A DNA stretch of 64,000 nt from Staphylococcus chromogenes (lineage in GTDB: Bacteria; Bacillota; Bacilli; Staphylococcales; Staphylococcaceae): the NCBI RefSeq assembly GCF_029024625.1, contig NZ_CP118953.1:558001-622000 (forward strand), in the 5' to 3' direction. Of the stretch, positions 62,872 to 64,000 are shown piece by piece; position 1 is the stretch's first letter, and each line of letters starts with the position of its first letter. The notes beneath the pieces were generated by a model. That model saw nothing but the letters and a program-made list of their open reading frames with translations. It searched no databases and was not told the DNA's origin. The position numbers and the translations under genes were made by a program.

Positions 62872-64000
62872 ATGAAATCTTTAGTACTTGCAGAAAAGCC
62901 ATCCGTAGGGAGAGACATCGCAAAAGCTTTACATGTCACACAACAAAAAAATGGCTATTTCGAAAATCAACAATATATTATTACATGGGCATTAGGACAT
63001 TTAGTCACAAATGCAACACCAGAACAATATGATAAAAAATATCAGCAATGGCGCTTAGAAGATTTACCTATCATCCCAAAACATATGAAAACAATTGTTA
63101 TTGGTAAAACGCGCAAACAATTTAACACAGTTCAGCATTTATTAAAAAGAGAAGATGTTAAAGACGTTATTATCGCTACAGATGCGGGACGAGAAGGAGA
63201 GTTAGTCGCACGATTAATTTTAGATAAGGTGCATGTGAAAAAGCCATTGAAGCGTTTATGGATTAGTTCGGTTACACCGAAAGCCATCCAACAAGGCTTT
63301 CGTCAACTCAAAGATGCAAAACATTATTATCCGTTATATCAAGCGGCCCTTGCGCGCAGTGAAGCGGACTGGATTGTGGGAATTAATGCGACGCGCGCAC
63401 TCACCACACGTTATGATGCGCAATTATCTCTAGGAAGAGTTCAAACGCCAACGCTTAAATTGATTCAACAACGCCAAGAAGACATAAAAAAATTCAAACC
63501 TCAAACGTATTATACGCTTGAACTCAAAGCGGAAGGCATCCCGTTCAAGCTAGACCAAAATCAACGCGTGTTTGAGCGCAACAAGTTAGAAAAAATTGAG
63601 TCAGATATTCAAAAACAACTTTTAAAAATTGTAGAAGTTAAAGAAAAAGAGAAGAAAACATATCCTGGACGTTTGTTTAATTTAACAGATGTGCAACAGA
63701 TGGCATATCAACGCTACAAAATTGGTGCGAAGCAAACTTTGAATGCGCTTCAAAGTTTATATGAACGTCACAAAGTACTCACATATCCTCGGACGGATTC
63801 AAACTATTTAACGACAGATATGGTCGGTACCATTAAAGAACGATTACAAGCAGTGATGGCTACAGAGTATAAACCAACAGCCCAGTCTTTAGTCAAACGC
63901 ATATTTACACCTAAACTCAGTTGCGTTAATAACCAAAAAGTATCAGATCATCATGCGATTATCCCAACAGAAGTGCGTGTGGATATAGATGCATTAGGTG
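62872..64000 (+). CDS. topB: DNA topoisomerase III, N-terminal part (cut by window edge)
   Basis: The first 376 codons of a type IA topoisomerase, open to the right edge. The TOPRIM domain has [17 protein letters not shown] at the start and [18 protein letters not shown] (residues near 100-118) with the acidic triad. The catalytic tyrosine is Y305 in [12 protein letters not shown], and [12 protein letters not shown] is also typical. TopB relaxes negatively supercoiled DNA and unlinks replication intermediates. TAGGAG lies seven bases before the ATG. No stop occurs within the window. Confidence 0.95.
   Translation, partial: MKSLVLAEKPSVGRDIAKALHVTQQKNGYFENQQYIITWALGHLVTNATPEQYDKKYQQWRLEDLPIIPKHMKTIVIGKTRKQFNTVQHLLKREDVKDVIIATDAGREGELVARLILDKVHVKKPLKRLWISSVTPKAIQQGFRQLKDAKHYYPLYQAALARSEADWIVGINATRALTTRYDAQLSLGRVQTPTLKLIQQRQEDIKKFKPQTYYTLELKAEGIPFKLDQNQRVFERNKLEKIESDIQKQLLKIVEVKEKEKKTYPGRLFNLTDVQQMAYQRYKIGAKQTLNALQSLYERHKVLTYPRTDSNYLTTDMVGTIKERLQAVMATEYKPTAQSLVKRIFTPKLSCVNNQKVSDHHAIIPTEVRVDIDALG

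Noticed and set aside
1-64000. CRISPR arrays, insertion sequences, prophage genes, tRNA or rRNA
   Set aside because: Looked for regularly spaced repeats, transposase motifs, phage modules and tRNA-like folds on both strands by eye; none seen.

Overview
The window is chromosomal DNA of a Staphylococcus. The evidence is gene content and order: fdhA with a DUF1641 gene, lcpC, pcp, an SsaA-type CHAP gene pair, sarR, fhuD2, fdhD, modABC, the whole molybdenum-cofactor cluster, fmhB (femX) and an RND gene follow each other much as I remember them from S. aureus. Codon use, AT content and strong AGGAGG ribosome sites also fit. Other parts (S-box methionine-type transporter, a mupG-murQ-murP operon at this site, a large secreted phosphoesterase) suggest a non-aureus species. 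I cannot name the species from sequence alone.

Layout. 1-9 kb: the end of a SulP transporter, an M20 amidohydrolase, a SAM riboswitch before an NhaC-family transporter, a BASS transporter, a VOC dioxygenase, a HAD phosphatase, small membrane proteins, and a formate/nitrite channel (FNT) gene under a Rex operator. 9.7-17 kb: an amino-acid permease with two cre-like sites, the mupG-murQ-murP operon for peptidoglycan sugar recycling (cre over its promoter, no murR), a CPBP protease and an HTH regulator. 17.1-17.4 kb: a CcpA-type sRNA gene that matches RsaI. 17.5-27 kb: inositol-phosphatase family, LCP ligase, pcp, formate dehydrogenase, glucosaminidase, FAD monooxygenase and 2-hydroxyacid dehydrogenase genes. 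27-37 kb: two CHAP amidase genes with WalR boxes, an opine-dehydrogenase-like gene with an NhaC transporter, sarR and an acyl-CoA dehydrogenase. 37.9-40.5 kb: Fur-controlled fhuD2 and bioY with a BirA-type operator.

40.6-50.1 kb is a molybdenum block: fdhD, modABC, moeB, moaB, moaC, moeA, mobB, moaE, moaD, mobA, moaA. With fdhA at 20-23 kb and the Rex-controlled channel at 9 kb, it supplies molybdate uptake, cofactor synthesis, cofactor sulfuration, the formate-oxidising enzyme and possibly formate passage. No nitrate reductase lies in the window. 50.2-64 kb holds a secreted OB-fold/phosphoesterase protein, a MarR/VOC divergent pair, fmhB, an RND exporter, an aminotransferase, an AEC transporter, an acetyltransferase and the start of topB.

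Most of the window is ordinary core chromosome. I see no insertion sequence, prophage, CRISPR array, tRNA or rRNA. The least explained features are a dispersed family of near-identical terminator hairpins (five copies), a membrane-protein gene whose only well-placed start codon is ATA, the opine-dehydrogenase/NhaC pair and the large secreted phosphoesterase.
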